Counted from the stretch's first letter, positions 1-8,060 are shown. The stretch: DNA of 21,397 nt from Holophagaceae bacterium (GCA_025353305.1 JANXQX010000105.1:1-21397); one strand, 5' to 3'. Numbers and translations are program-made. The notes: generated by a model not told the origin, from the sequence alone.

Positions 1-342
1 CGCGAAGGGCTTCTGGTGCAGAGCGAATCCAGCTTCCAAGCCAATCTGGCTCAGTACGAGACCGGACGCGTCCCCTTCATCAGCGTGCTGGAGGCGCTTA
101 ACGGGTGGATCTCCGATCGAGGAGGATTCCTCCAAGCCCTGGCCCAGGCACAGTCAGTTCAAATCGCCCAAGAGGAGTTCAATCTCTCCGGGACGCCCGG
201 CATCACGGCGCAGGGCCTGAGTTCAGGTTCCATGGGCTCCGGCGGGAGCGCCAGCGGTTCCTCCATGCCTTCCTCCTCCTCCAAATCCGGAGCGGCCTCT
301 GCCAGCGGTGGCGAAGGCAGTTCTACCGCGAAATCCATGTGA
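1..342 (+). CDS. Outer-membrane efflux factor (TolC/CusC type), C-terminal part only
   Basis: The frame is open from base 1 and stops with TGA at 340-342, so only about the last 113 residues are present; the start lies upstream of the window. The visible part carries the TolC-family helix pattern (YETGRVPFISVLEALNGW, then a long Ala/Gln-rich helix ending near IAQEEF). This is the periplasmic coiled-coil end of the channel-forming outer-membrane partner of RND pumps. It is followed by a low-complexity tail of about 50 residues, mostly Ser, Gly and Ala, which is unusual for the family and probably disordered. A CusB-type adaptor and a CusA-type pump follow directly, so it is most likely the exit duct of the same copper/silver pump. 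CusC-like function is inferred from position; the fragment itself only shows the family. Confidence 0.85.
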   Translation, partial: REGLLVQSESSFQANLAQYETGRVPFISVLEALNGWISDRGGFLQALAQAQSVQIAQEEFNLSGTPGITAQGLSSGSMGSGGSASGSSMPSSSSKSGAASASGGEGSSTAKSM

Positions 343-355
343 ACCGGAGCTGACC

Positions 356-1813
356 ATGATTGACGAACAAATCGAAATGACCCCGTCCCGTCCCTCGCGC
401 ATTCGCCTTCTCGGCCTAGTCGCCCTCGGACTGGTCGCTGGAATCGGGGGCACGCTGCTCCTGGTGCCCCACCCCAGGCATGACCATGAACAAGCTGCCG
501 CCAGCGCCTCCTCACCCAAGAAGCAGATGTACCAATGCCCCATGCACCCGCAGATCATCATGGATCATGAAGGTACCTGCCCCATCTGCGGAATGACCCT
601 GGTCGCGATGGAAAGCGACAAGCCCAAGGAAAAGGGGAAGTTGGTTTTCTATCGTTCCCCCATGAACCCGAGCCTCACCTCTCAGGTCCCCATGAAGGAT
701 GAGATGGGAATGGACTATGTGCCCGTCTACGAGGGTGACCTCAAGGGCGAAGGCGCGAGCATCGAAGACCACTCTACCGTTACGATCGACCACGAGCGCC
801 AGCAACTCATCGGCCTTCAAACCGAAAAGGTGGCCGAAGGGGCTGTGAGCGGCGAGCTTCGCGCTCTGGGTCGCGTGTCGGTCGATGAAACCCGCGTCCG
901 CAAAGTGAACGTCAAAGTGGAGGGCTTCGTCGAAAAGCTCTTCGTGGACTTCGTCGGCAAATCCGTCACTAAGGGCCAGCCACTGTTCAGCCTCTATAGC
1001 CCGGAATTCGTCAGCGCCCAACGAGAGTATCTCCTGGCCCTGAAAACCCAGAAGGCTCTTTTGGGTGGATCACTGCAAAGCAGCGGTGGTGACCTTCTGG
1101 AGTCCGCGAGGCGGCGCCTCTCTCTCTGGGATGTGCCGAAGGAGGCCATCGACAACTTGGAACAGACGGGCGAAGTCCTGCGCGCAATCACCCTGCGCAG
1201 CCCCATCTCGGGCGTGGTAACAGTGAAGAATGTGGTGGAAGGAGCCCGCATCACACCGGCGGACATCCCTTTCGAGATCACGGATCTGAGCCGTGTCTGG
1301 GTGCTGGTGGACGTGTACGAGGCTGAATTGGGCCGCGCCAAAGTGGGTATGTCAGCTGAGCTGACCACCCAGGCTTCCCCCGGGAAGATATTCAAGGGTC
1401 GTATCGTCTTTGTCGATCCAATCATGGATCCCAAAACCCGCACTGCCAAGGCCCGCTTGGAGTTTGCAAACCCCAAAGACGAGCTGAAGCCTGAGATGTT
1501 CGGGGAGGTCCTACTCAAGGGCCAGGGACACAAGGGGATCCTCGTTCCGCGCGATGCAGTACTTGACGCAGGTACAACTAAGGTGGCCTTCGTGGCGCTC
1601 GGGGACGGCAAGTTCGAACCTCGCGAAATCACCACCGGCACCGCGATCGGGGAAAAGGTCGAGATCCGATCCGGCCTCAAGGCGGGTGAAGAGGTCGTCG
1701 TCCGCGCGAACTTCCTGGTCGATTCCGAATCTCGCCTGAAGGCAGCCCTGGCCCATCTGAGCCAGAAGGGCGCTTCTCAGCCTTCCGCCCCTGCGGGCGG
1801 ACACCAGCACTGA
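356..1813 (+). CDS. cusB: CusB-type periplasmic adaptor (membrane fusion protein) with heavy-metal-binding domain
   Basis: 485 aa. I chose ATG 356 rather than the in-frame ATG 308, which overlaps the previous gene by 35 bases; GGAG at 346-349 is well placed for 356. Residues about 15-37 form a membrane anchor/signal segment. Residues 58-85 hold a heavy-metal-binding domain with the pattern YQCPMHP...CPICGM. Residues 99-124 hold a second Met-rich motif (SPMNP...KDEMGMDYVPVY) matching the N-terminal metal-binding segment of CusB. Barrel-sandwich (about 185-215 and 280-300), hairpin and beta-barrel regions follow, as in HlyD/CusB adaptors. The C-terminus ends in GGHQH, a His tail also seen in neighbouring secreted proteins. 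The adaptor links the inner-membrane pump to the outer-membrane channel, and in CusB it hands Cu(I)/Ag(I) to CusA. The next start is only 10 bases away. Confidence 0.93.
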   Translation: MIDEQIEMTPSRPSRIRLLGLVALGLVAGIGGTLLLVPHPRHDHEQAAASASSPKKQMYQCPMHPQIIMDHEGTCPICGMTLVAMESDKPKEKGKLVFYRSPMNPSLTSQVPMKDEMGMDYVPVYEGDLKGEGASIEDHSTVTIDHERQQLIGLQTEKVAEGAVSGELRALGRVSVDETRVRKVNVKVEGFVEKLFVDFVGKSVTKGQPLFSLYSPEFVSAQREYLLALKTQKALLGGSLQSSGGDLLESARRRLSLWDVPKEAIDNLEQTGEVLRAITLRSPISGVVTVKNVVEGARITPADIPFEITDLSRVWVLVDVYEAELGRAKVGMSAELTTQASPGKIFKGRIVFVDPIMDPKTRTAKARLEFANPKDELKPEMFGEVLLKGQGHKGILVPRDAVLDAGTTKVAFVALGDGKFEPREITTGTAIGEKVEIRSGLKAGEEVVVRANFLVDSESRLKAALAHLSQKGASQPSAPAGGHQH

Positions 1814-1823
1814 GGAGACGTCC

Positions 1824-4800
1824 ATGAGCGCACATGTAGGCTACGACCCCGAACACCCAACCTTCCTCCAGCGCATCATCCGCTTTTCTGCGGAGAACCG
1901 CTGGCTCGTAATGGCCGCCTCCGTGGTGCTAATTGCCATGTCCTTCTGGACCATGCGGAACATCCCCTTGGACGCCCTGCCAGATCTCAGTGACACCCAG
2001 GTGATCATCTACACCAAGTGGGACCGGAGCCCGGACATCGTCGAGGATCAGGTCACGTACCCCATCGTCACAGCCCTTCTTGGCGCACCAAAAGTGAAGG
2101 CGGTGCGAGCCCTTTCTGATTTCGGATTCTCCTATGTCTATGTGATCTACGAGGACGGCACCGACATTTACTGGGCCCGTAGCCGGACGCTGGAGTACCT
2201 CAGCAAGATCACTTCCAGCATGCCTCCAGGTGTGACGCCGACCATTGGCCCTGATGCAACCTCCGTGGGCTGGGTCTATCAATATGCGTTGGTGGATCAC
2301 AGTGGGAAACACAGCACGGATGAGCTGCGATCGTTGCAGGACTGGTTCCTCCGGTACTCCATTCAGAGCACACCCGGCGTGGCCGAAGTGGCCACTGTCG
2401 GTGGGCAAGCCAAGCAGTTCCAGGTGCAGCTCAACCCCAACAAGATGGCGGCATACAAAATCCCCATCGAATCCGTTATCGGAGCCGTGAAATCCGCCAA
2501 CGCGGAGGTGGGTGGGCGCCTCGTGGAATACAGCGGGCGCGAGTACATGATCCGTGGTCGAGGCTATGTCAAGACGACCAAAGATCTCGAACAGGCCGTG
2601 CTCAAGGCCGAGAATGGTACACCTGTGCGCCTTGGTGATGTGGCCACCGTGACCCTAGGGCCAGAAATGCGCCGTGGCATCGCGGACCTGGACGGCCACG
2701 GAGACGTGGTGGGTGGCATCGTGGTGATGCGGCAGGGTGAGAATGCCCTGAACGTGATCGAACGCGTGAAGGCAAAGATCAAGGATCTGAAACAGGGACT
2801 TCCCGAGGGCGTGGAAGTGGTCACGGTCTATGACCGGTCCACACTGATCCACAGCGCCATCAAGACAGTGGAGCACAAACTCATCGAAGAGATGATTGTC
2901 GTCTCCATCATCATCCTGATTTTCCTATGGCACATCCCTTCGGCAATCGTCCCCATCATCACGATCCCCGTGAGCGTGGCGCTGGCCTTCATCCCCATGT
3001 ATGGAATAGGCCAGAATGCCAACCTGATGAGCCTTGCCGGGATCGCCATCTCCATTGGTGTGTTGGTGGACGGGGCTATCGTCGAGGTGGAGAACGCCTA
3101 CAAGAAAATCGAGAAATGGATCGAGGCTGGAAAACCCGGGAGTTTCTACGATGTCCGGCTCGAAGCCTTGATGGAGGTCGGTCCCTCAGTCTTCTTCTCC
3201 CTACTGGTCGTAGCGGTGAGCTTCCTTCCCATCTTTACCTTGATGGATCAGGAGGGACGGCTCTTTAAACCACTAGCCTTCTCCAAGAACTTCGCCATGG
3301 GTATCGCCGCGCTCCTGGCGCTTACCCTGGATCCGGCCATGCGCATGCTCTTCGCGCGGGTGGAGCCCTTCACCTTCAAGCCCAGGTGGCTGGCCTGGAC
3401 CGCCACCCAGATCGCCGTTGGGAAGTATTACGCAGAAGAGAAGCACCCCATCAGCGTCTTCCTGCACCGGATCTATGAACGGCCCTGCCGTTTCGTGGTG
3501 AAGCACGCCAAAGCCACCATCGGTGTGGCGGTCCTGCTTGTGATCGCCACCATCCCCGCCTTTGTGAGCCTAGGCAGCGAATTCATGCCGCCCCTGAATG
3601 AGGGGACCTTGCTCTACATGCCTTCGACACTGCCGGGCCTCAGCCAGACCGAGGCTCAGCGGATCCTCCAGGTCCAGGACCGGCTGATCCGCACCGTGCC
3701 TGAAGTCGAACGCGTGTTCGGCAAGGCGGGCCGTGCCGATACCTCCACGGACCCGGCCCCTTTCTCCATGATGGAGACGGTGATCATCCTGAAATCCGAG
3801 GATCAGTGGCGCGCAAAGCCCCGCTGGTTCAGCGCCTGGGCACCGGACTTCCTGAAGGCCATCCTGCGGCCCCTCTGGCGGGACCGGATCACTCAGGAGG
3901 AGATCGTCGCCGAGCTGGACCGCGTGGTGAAGCTGCCCGCCATCCCCAACGCCTGGACCATGCCCATCAAGGCCCGGCTCGATATGCTCAGCACCGGCAT
4001 CCGCACCCCCGTGGGCCTCAAGATCAACGGCGCGGACCTGGAGACCATCCAGAAGGTTGCCGTGGATGCCGAGCGCGTCCTCCAGGGCGTGCCCGGCACC
4101 CGCAGCGCCTTCGCCGAACGCACGGCCCAGGGCTACTTCCTGGATTTCGTGCTGAAGCGGGAGCAGCTTGCCCGCTACGGCCTCAGCGTCGAGCAGGCCA
4201 ACATGCTGGTGATGACCGCCGTCGGTGGCGACAACCAGAGCACGGTCTACGATGGCCGGGCCCGCTACCCCGTGAACGTGCGCTACGCCCGCGACTACCG
4301 CGAAAGCCCCGATGCCCTGAATCGAGTCCTCATTCCCACGCCGAGCGGTGCCCTGGTCCCCATGGAGGAGATCGCGGACCTGAAGTGGGCCACCGGCCCC
4401 GCCATGATCCGCGACGAGAACGGCCAGATGAACGGCTACGTGCTGGTGGACTTCGACACCTCGAAGATCGACGTGGGCACCTACGTCCAGAACGCCAAGG
4501 CCGCCGTCGAGAAGGAGCTGAAGCTTCCCGCGGGCTACAGCATCACCTGGTCCGGCCAGTACGAAAACATGATCCGCGTGAAGGAACGGCTGAAGCTCAT
4601 CCTTCCCATCACGCTGGTACTGATCTTCGGGCTGCTCTATGCCAACACCAAGAGCGCGTTCAAGGCTTCCGTCGTCATGCTGGCGGTGCCCTTCAGCGCC
4701 ATCGGCGCCTTCTGGCTGCTCTTTGCGTTGGGCTACAACATGAGCATCGCGGTCTGGGTGGGCCTCATCGCCCTCATGGGTCTCGATGCCGAAACTGGTG

Positions 4801-5147
4801 TCTTCATGCTGCTTTTCCTGGACCTCAGCCATGAAGAGGCCCAAAAGGAAGGCCGCTTGAATACCACGGGTGACCTCGTGGAATCCATCATCCATGGGGC
4901 AGTGAAGCGGGTGCGTCCCAAGGCCATGACCGTCTTTGCGGCCTTCATGGGCCTACTTCCCATCATGTGGAGCACCGGCACGGGCGCCGACGTCATGAAG
5001 CGCAGTGCCGCGCCCATGGTGGGTGGCCTTGCCACCAGCTTCATTCTCGAGCTGCTGGTCTACCCCTCCATCTACTACCTATGGAAGCGCAAGGAAGTAG
5101 TGGAAGGACCTGTCTCTGAGATTCCAGCTACCCCTGTAACCGTCTGA
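1824..5147 (+). CDS. cusA: CusA/CzcA-family heavy-metal RND efflux pump
   Basis: 1107 aa, slightly longer than E. coli CusA because of an extra segment at residues 661-690, which I believe is common in long HME-RND pumps. The start is supported by GAGGAG at 1812-1817, overlapping the previous stop. It has the two-fold RND architecture: TM1 near 28-44, porter loops, TM cluster about 355-510, a second porter half about 580-960 and a final TM cluster. The proton-relay acids in TM4 are D416 and E423 (VDGAIVEVENAYK). The three methionines that bind copper in E. coli CusA (M573, M623, M672) have counterparts at M599 (LLYMPSTLPG), M649 (PFSMMET) and M721 (RLDMLSTGI). This favours Cu(I)/Ag(I) over Zn/Co/Ni. 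Last gene of the tripartite pump operon; 68 bases follow before the next gene. Confidence 0.95.
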   Translation: MSAHVGYDPEHPTFLQRIIRFSAENRWLVMAASVVLIAMSFWTMRNIPLDALPDLSDTQVIIYTKWDRSPDIVEDQVTYPIVTALLGAPKVKAVRALSDFGFSYVYVIYEDGTDIYWARSRTLEYLSKITSSMPPGVTPTIGPDATSVGWVYQYALVDHSGKHSTDELRSLQDWFLRYSIQSTPGVAEVATVGGQAKQFQVQLNPNKMAAYKIPIESVIGAVKSANAEVGGRLVEYSGREYMIRGRGYVKTTKDLEQAVLKAENGTPVRLGDVATVTLGPEMRRGIADLDGHGDVVGGIVVMRQGENALNVIERVKAKIKDLKQGLPEGVEVVTVYDRSTLIHSAIKTVEHKLIEEMIVVSIIILIFLWHIPSAIVPIITIPVSVALAFIPMYGIGQNANLMSLAGIAISIGVLVDGAIVEVENAYKKIEKWIEAGKPGSFYDVRLEALMEVGPSVFFSLLVVAVSFLPIFTLMDQEGRLFKPLAFSKNFAMGIAALLALTLDPAMRMLFARVEPFTFKPRWLAWTATQIAVGKYYAEEKHPISVFLHRIYERPCRFVVKHAKATIGVAVLLVIATIPAFVSLGSEFMPPLNEGTLLYMPSTLPGLSQTEAQRILQVQDRLIRTVPEVERVFGKAGRADTSTDPAPFSMMETVIILKSEDQWRAKPRWFSAWAPDFLKAILRPLWRDRITQEEIVAELDRVVKLPAIPNAWTMPIKARLDMLSTGIRTPVGLKINGADLETIQKVAVDAERVLQGVPGTRSAFAERTAQGYFLDFVLKREQLARYGLSVEQANMLVMTAVGGDNQSTVYDGRARYPVNVRYARDYRESPDALNRVLIPTPSGALVPMEEIADLKWATGPAMIRDENGQMNGYVLVDFDTSKIDVGTYVQNAKAAVEKELKLPAGYSITWSGQYENMIRVKERLKLILPITLVLIFGLLYANTKSAFKASVVMLAVPFSAIGAFWLLFALGYNMSIAVWVGLIALMGLDAETGVFMLLFLDLSHEEAQKEGRLNTTGDLVESIIHGAVKRVRPKAMTVFAAFMGLLPIMWSTGTGADVMKRSAAPMVGGLATSFILELLVYPSIYYLWKRKEVVEGPVSEIPATPVTV

Positions 5148-5215
5148 TCACATCAACGCACCGGAGCTTGTCACCGTGCTCTGTGCCGCACCACACAACC
5201 AATCGGAGGTATGAC

Positions 5216-6001
5216 ATGCGGATTACTCTCCAACTCATCATCATGTTCGTTCTCCCCACTCTAGCTTGGGCGGACGGCCCGTCTGATCTCCGCACGAGCC
5301 TTCAACGCCTCCAGAGTCGGTCACCCATCAAGGTGGATGTGGATTATTCAAATCGGCAGGAAGTCAGCACCCTATTCAAGCCGATCGTCAGCCAAGGCTT
5401 GGTTCATCTTCGTGTGAGCGAGGATGAATCCGGCCTTCGTTCTGATTGGGCCCTTCCTCAACTGAGTGCATCAAGCATGGAGGAGCGCCAAGCGAATCGG
5501 GACCCCTTGGCGATGACGCCAGTACGAGATGCCATGAAACAACTCGACGCTGGATCGCTCCATCGCTTATTAAATCAAGCCGATGTTCTGTCTGAAATAC
5601 TTGTAGGCGCGAAATTCAAACATGAAGGTAACGAGATGTACCAGGGACAGTCCGCAAAGGTTCTTGTCTTCACCTTCAATCCGACCATCCGGCCTGACCA
5701 CATCGGCCGGGTCTCCCGATCCGAGGCCTCCCTCAAGGTCTGGATCGGGGGCGACGGTCTGCCCTTGGCCACAGAAACTCTGATGGATTACGCAGGCAGG
5801 CATAGTCGTTTTTTTGGGAGGTTTTATATGAGCTCATCGATCAGAGCCACGTACGCGGTTTTCGGTGACCACCTTGTGGTGGTATCCCGAACCTCAGAGG
5901 ACCTGAGCTATGACACAGGAGAAAAAATAAAGAGCACCAAGATTTTTACTTTGGAATTGATCACGCCAGCAGTGGCCTCGTCCCGAAAGGGCCTCGCATG
6001 A
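5216..6001 (+). CDS. Secreted/periplasmic protein of unknown function
   Basis: 261 aa. The start ATG 5216 is set by GGAGGT at 5205-5210 and by a clean signal peptide beginning there (MRITLQLIIMFVLPTLAWA, cleavage likely before DGPSD). I do not recognise the mature protein. It is a mixed alpha/beta sequence with no cysteine. The second half (residues about 140-250) alternates short hydrophobic strands (AKVLVFTFNP, SLKVWIGGDG, HLVVVSRTSED), which might suggest a LolA-like half-barrel that binds hydrophobic ligands; this is only an impression. Its base composition is visibly more AT-rich than the pump genes. The stop overlaps the next start as ATGA, so the two are probably translated together. 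Placed between the Cu pump and small metal-binding proteins, it probably works in the envelope. Confidence 0.8.
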   Translation: MRITLQLIIMFVLPTLAWADGPSDLRTSLQRLQSRSPIKVDVDYSNRQEVSTLFKPIVSQGLVHLRVSEDESGLRSDWALPQLSASSMEERQANRDPLAMTPVRDAMKQLDAGSLHRLLNQADVLSEILVGAKFKHEGNEMYQGQSAKVLVFTFNPTIRPDHIGRVSRSEASLKVWIGGDGLPLATETLMDYAGRHSRFFGRFYMSSSIRATYAVFGDHLVVVSRTSEDLSYDTGEKIKSTKIFTLELITPAVASSRKGLA

Positions 6002-6240
6002 ACCTCCTCTTAATGGTCGTGATGATGGGAGTGGCCATGGTTTTCTTCCATGGTCAAGGGCACCATAAACCCGCTCCCGCACCGGAACTTCGTGAGAAGA
6101 GTCCGGATGGAGCGAAGGTCCCGTCAACCGAAAACGCTGGATCTGCCCGTCCATCAACGGAGCCCATCCGTGAAAAGGCTCCGAGTCCGACAGAAATCCA
6201 TGGGCCTGAACCCAGGTCGCCGACCCCTCAAGCCGACTAA
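5998..6240 (+). CDS. Small single-pass membrane protein with proline-rich tail
   Basis: 80 aa; the start overlaps the preceding stop (ATGA), indicating translational coupling. Residues 1-17 form a Met-rich hydrophobic segment (LLLMVVMMGVAMVFF), followed by a His-containing HGQGHH and then a 55-residue tail rich in Pro, Ser, Glu and Ala, probably disordered. No family is recognised. The Met-rich anchor plus histidines could bind a soft metal, but this is inference. The last bases of the gene and the following spacer resemble the end and spacer of the next gene (6280-6681), so part of this region took part in a local duplication. It could also be read as a signal-peptide-bearing secreted peptide. 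Confidence 0.65.
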   Translation: MNLLLMVVMMGVAMVFFHGQGHHKPAPAPELREKSPDGAKVPSTENAGSARPSTEPIREKAPSPTEIHGPEPRSPTPQAD

Positions 6241-6279
6241 CCAATTCTGTTTTCGCCGCTCCAAAAAAAGGAATTCACC

Positions 6280-6681
6280 ATGACTCATTTCAAAGGCCTT
6301 TTCCCCATCCTCTTCTTCATGGCTATGACCCCAGCCTTTGCCCAGCATAGTCACAGTGGGGGCTCCAGCCAGCCGAGCCCAAGTAGATCACGGGACTACT
6401 CCGGGCAAGAGGATAACGAACCCAAAGTACACGCCACCAACACCATTTGTCCCGTCATGGGACGGCCGGTGAAACCAGGCCGCGACCGGGAAGTGGTCAT
6501 CCGGGGAAACTACTACCTAGTCTGTTGCGATGGATGTGGCCCGGATATGTCCGAGCACTACGACAAGTATCTCGACAAGGAGGGGAGGCCTCTTAATGAC
6601 CCCAAACGTCAACCGAAACCCGATCCGAAGAAGGATGCAGACAAGCCCGTTCCCGCGCCACCCGCACCCAAAGCCAACTGA
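6280..6681 (+). CDS. Secreted YHS-like metal-binding protein, copy 1
   Basis: 133 aa. ATG 6280 is preceded by AAAAAAAGGAA and starts a clear signal peptide (cleavage likely after AFA, residue 21). The mature N-terminus has His/Ser (QHSHSGG). The core, residues 56-110, reads ICPVMGRPV ... VIRGNYYLVCCDGCG ... HYDKYLDKEGRPLND. Cysteines are C57, C82, C83 and C86. The CPxxG ... YxxCCxxC layout is that of YHS/TRASH-like small metal-binding domains, which bind Cu, Ag or other thiophilic ions in metallochaperones. The tail is Lys/Pro-rich and, unlike copies 2 and 3, ends without histidines (PAPKAN). It is about 65% similar over the core to the next gene, and the two lie in tandem with near-repeated spacers. 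Function as a periplasmic metal buffer or chaperone is inferred from fold and context. Confidence 0.85.
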   Translation: MTHFKGLFPILFFMAMTPAFAQHSHSGGSSQPSPSRSRDYSGQEDNEPKVHATNTICPVMGRPVKPGRDREVVIRGNYYLVCCDGCGPDMSEHYDKYLDKEGRPLNDPKRQPKPDPKKDADKPVPAPPAPKAN

Positions 6682-6718
6682 CCAATTCTGGTTCCAACTT
6701 TCCAAGAAGGAGTTCCAC

Positions 6719-7111
6719 ATGAACGTCTCAACCCTGCTTCTTCCCGCTCTCTTTGCCATTTCTGTGACCCCGGTCTTCGCTCAGTGCGGCGGGGGCCACT
6801 CAAATCATGGCGGATATAGTCCAGCCCAAGACCACTCCGCTCACCAGGAGAGTGCCCCGAAAGTGAAGGCCACCAACATGATTTGTCCGGTCATGGGAGA
6901 AGCCGTGGAACCCGGGCGTGATCGAGAAGTGGCCATTCGAGGGAAGTACTATTTGGTCTGCTGCGGCGGATGCGGACCAGAGATGGCAGAGCACTATGAC
7001 AAGTACCTCGACCAGGAAGGAAGGCCACTTAACGATCCAAAGCGAGACCCGCGAAGGTCAGAAGAGAGGCCTGCTCCCGCCCCATCCGCTCACGAAGGCC
7101 ACCAGCACTGA
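6719..7111 (+). CDS. Secreted YHS-like metal-binding protein, copy 2
   Basis: 130 aa. I chose ATG 6719: AAGGAG at 6707-6712 lies upstream and a signal peptide begins there (MNVSTLLLPALFAISVTPVFA). The longer in-frame opening from 6530 only overlaps copy 1. The mature part starts QCGGGHSNHGG (extra C23 plus histidines). The core has C56 (MICPVMG) and C81, C82, C85 (YLVCCGGCG), followed by HYDKYLDQEGRPLNDPK, almost the same as copy 1. The tail ends SAHEGHQH, matching the GGHQH end of the CusB protein. It arose by tandem duplication with copy 1. Expected role is periplasmic binding of Cu(I)/Ag(I). C23 could be mistaken for a lipoprotein cysteine, but the residue before it is Gln, which does not fit a lipobox. 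Confidence 0.87.
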   Translation: MNVSTLLLPALFAISVTPVFAQCGGGHSNHGGYSPAQDHSAHQESAPKVKATNMICPVMGEAVEPGRDREVAIRGKYYLVCCGGCGPEMAEHYDKYLDQEGRPLNDPKRDPRRSEERPAPAPSAHEGHQH

Positions 7112-7119
7112 GGCATCCC

Positions 7120-7536
7120 TTGAAACCCTTCATTTTCCTCCCAGTCCTCCTGGTTATGCTTCCGGCGCAAGCCCAGGAAAACGCCCGAGCCAAGGCCGAA
7201 GCCCTTGTGTCGGAGGCCGGGCAATTCGCACGGGAATCGGGAGCCGACAAGTTGATTCAAGAGATCAACCACGCCCAAGGACGCTTCGGCAATCGAGATT
7301 CCCTGAAACCCCAACTCATCGTCTACGACCTCAAGGGGAAAATCCTCGCCCATTCACGGGATGTCCGTCATGTGGGCATGGATCACTCGCGGGCCGTGTC
7401 CAGGCTGCTCGAATTTGCCAAAGCTCACAAGAAGGGCTGGTTTGAACCAACTGCTGGAGCCAGCGACTTAGTGACCACGGCTTATTTCGAAAGGGTAGGA
7501 GACCTACTGATCACAGCCCCTCCCCACTTCCACTAA
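7120..7536 (+). CDS. Secreted single-Cache-domain protein
   Basis: 138 aa, starting with TTG at 7120; no ATG fits, and TGAGG (7109-7113) overlaps the previous stop and sits at a suitable distance. Residues 1-18 are a signal peptide (cleavage after AQA). The mature protein has a single-Cache pattern: a long helix (residues 20-52), then QLIVYDLKGKILAHSRD, HVGMDHSRAV, a short helix, GWFEPT, and a final strand. Cache domains are extracellular ligand-sensing modules, usually the input half of kinases or chemoreceptors. Here the domain stands alone, so it may sense a small molecule for a membrane partner, possibly the kinase-like protein at 8367. It ends in TAPPHFH, again with terminal histidines. 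Family assignment is fairly secure; the partner is inference. Confidence 0.75.
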   Translation: MKPFIFLPVLLVMLPAQAQENARAKAEALVSEAGQFARESGADKLIQEINHAQGRFGNRDSLKPQLIVYDLKGKILAHSRDVRHVGMDHSRAVSRLLEFAKAHKKGWFEPTAGASDLVTTAYFERVGDLLITAPPHFH

Positions 7537-8060
7537 GAAGTTCCTCGTCCTCGGAGACCTTCTCGATCTCCGCCCATATTCCCCTGGGATTCCCCAAGCA
7601 GCTCGTCCTTTCAAAAGAGGTAAGGGAAGGTCTATGTCCAAATTCACCCACACCTTCGGCCACCTCAACCTAGGTCAGGTGAGACTCGGAACACCGGACA
7701 AGGTGGGCGCTAGCATGGACCGATCGAATCAAAGGATCAGGGCTTTTCCCCGTTCCGTCGTGAGCTTCCGTTTGAGTCATGCGGATTCGGCAGAGATTTT
7801 TCCGTCCCTCGCCAATCACCGAGATAGCGCTCCCCCCCGAGAGGTTGGCTCAGTGGTTGGAGAGATGGCGCCCTCACAGGTGCCACCGACGCCAAAGACG
7901 TCCTGTTCGGGAGGGTTCAGGGCATCGTTGGCGTCGGACTTTTCATCACACCTAAAGAAGCCCCGAAAACACTGGCTTTCGGAGGTTTCTGCCACGGTTG
8001 CCCTAACTACGGCCTGGGGTTGCCTTCCATTTTATTGGCCGTAACACCAAAGGAATAACC
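7537..8060. other. 524-base stretch without a secure gene; weak ORFs and strong inverted repeats
   Basis: No confident gene lies here. A + strand frame is open from ATG 7634 to TAA 8044 (136 codons) with AAGGGAAGG upstream, but its protein is not recognisable and becomes Ser/Arg-rich. From 7828 to TAA 8058 the neighbouring frame is also open and reads more like protein (for example VGVGLFITPKEAPKTLAFGG, then FCHGCPNYGLG), but it has no start codon. The two frames would join by a -1 shift at a run of seven C (7832-7838), so this may be one gene broken or shifted there. The stretch also contains a perfect 10-bp inverted repeat (7886-7895/7928-7937) and a C-run that can pair with 7907-7915. It could alternatively be an untranslated regulatory leader for the genes that follow. 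Confidence 0.4.
7886..7937. repeat. Perfect 10-bp inverted repeat
   Basis: CCGACGCCAA (7886-7895) and TTGGCGTCGG (7928-7937) are exact reverse complements, separated by 32 bases. In RNA they would form a GC-rich stem followed by ACTTTTC. The loop is long and the T-run short, so a normal intrinsic terminator is unlikely. Bases 7907-7915 in the loop could instead pair with the C-run at 7832-7840 (one mismatch), giving a competing fold or a pseudoknot. Direct observation; function unknown. Confidence 0.5.

Noticed and set aside
308..355. Upstream ATG 308 as the start of the adaptor
   Set aside because: It overlaps the previous gene and gives non-typical sequence; ATG 356 has a proper ribosome site.
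3806..4834. Second + strand open frame (342 codons) inside the pump gene
   Set aside because: Arg/Pro-rich shadow of the same high-GC3 stretch.
3570..4895. Long minus-strand open frame (441 codons) inside the pump gene
   Set aside because: His/Gly/Asp-rich antisense shadow caused by high GC3; the RND pump on the + strand is certain.
7838..7920. tRNA-like look (GGCTCAGTGGTT with a CTCACA loop and GGTTC)
   Set aside because: The anticodon arm would need a 6- or 8-base loop and no acceptor stem closes it; chance resemblance.
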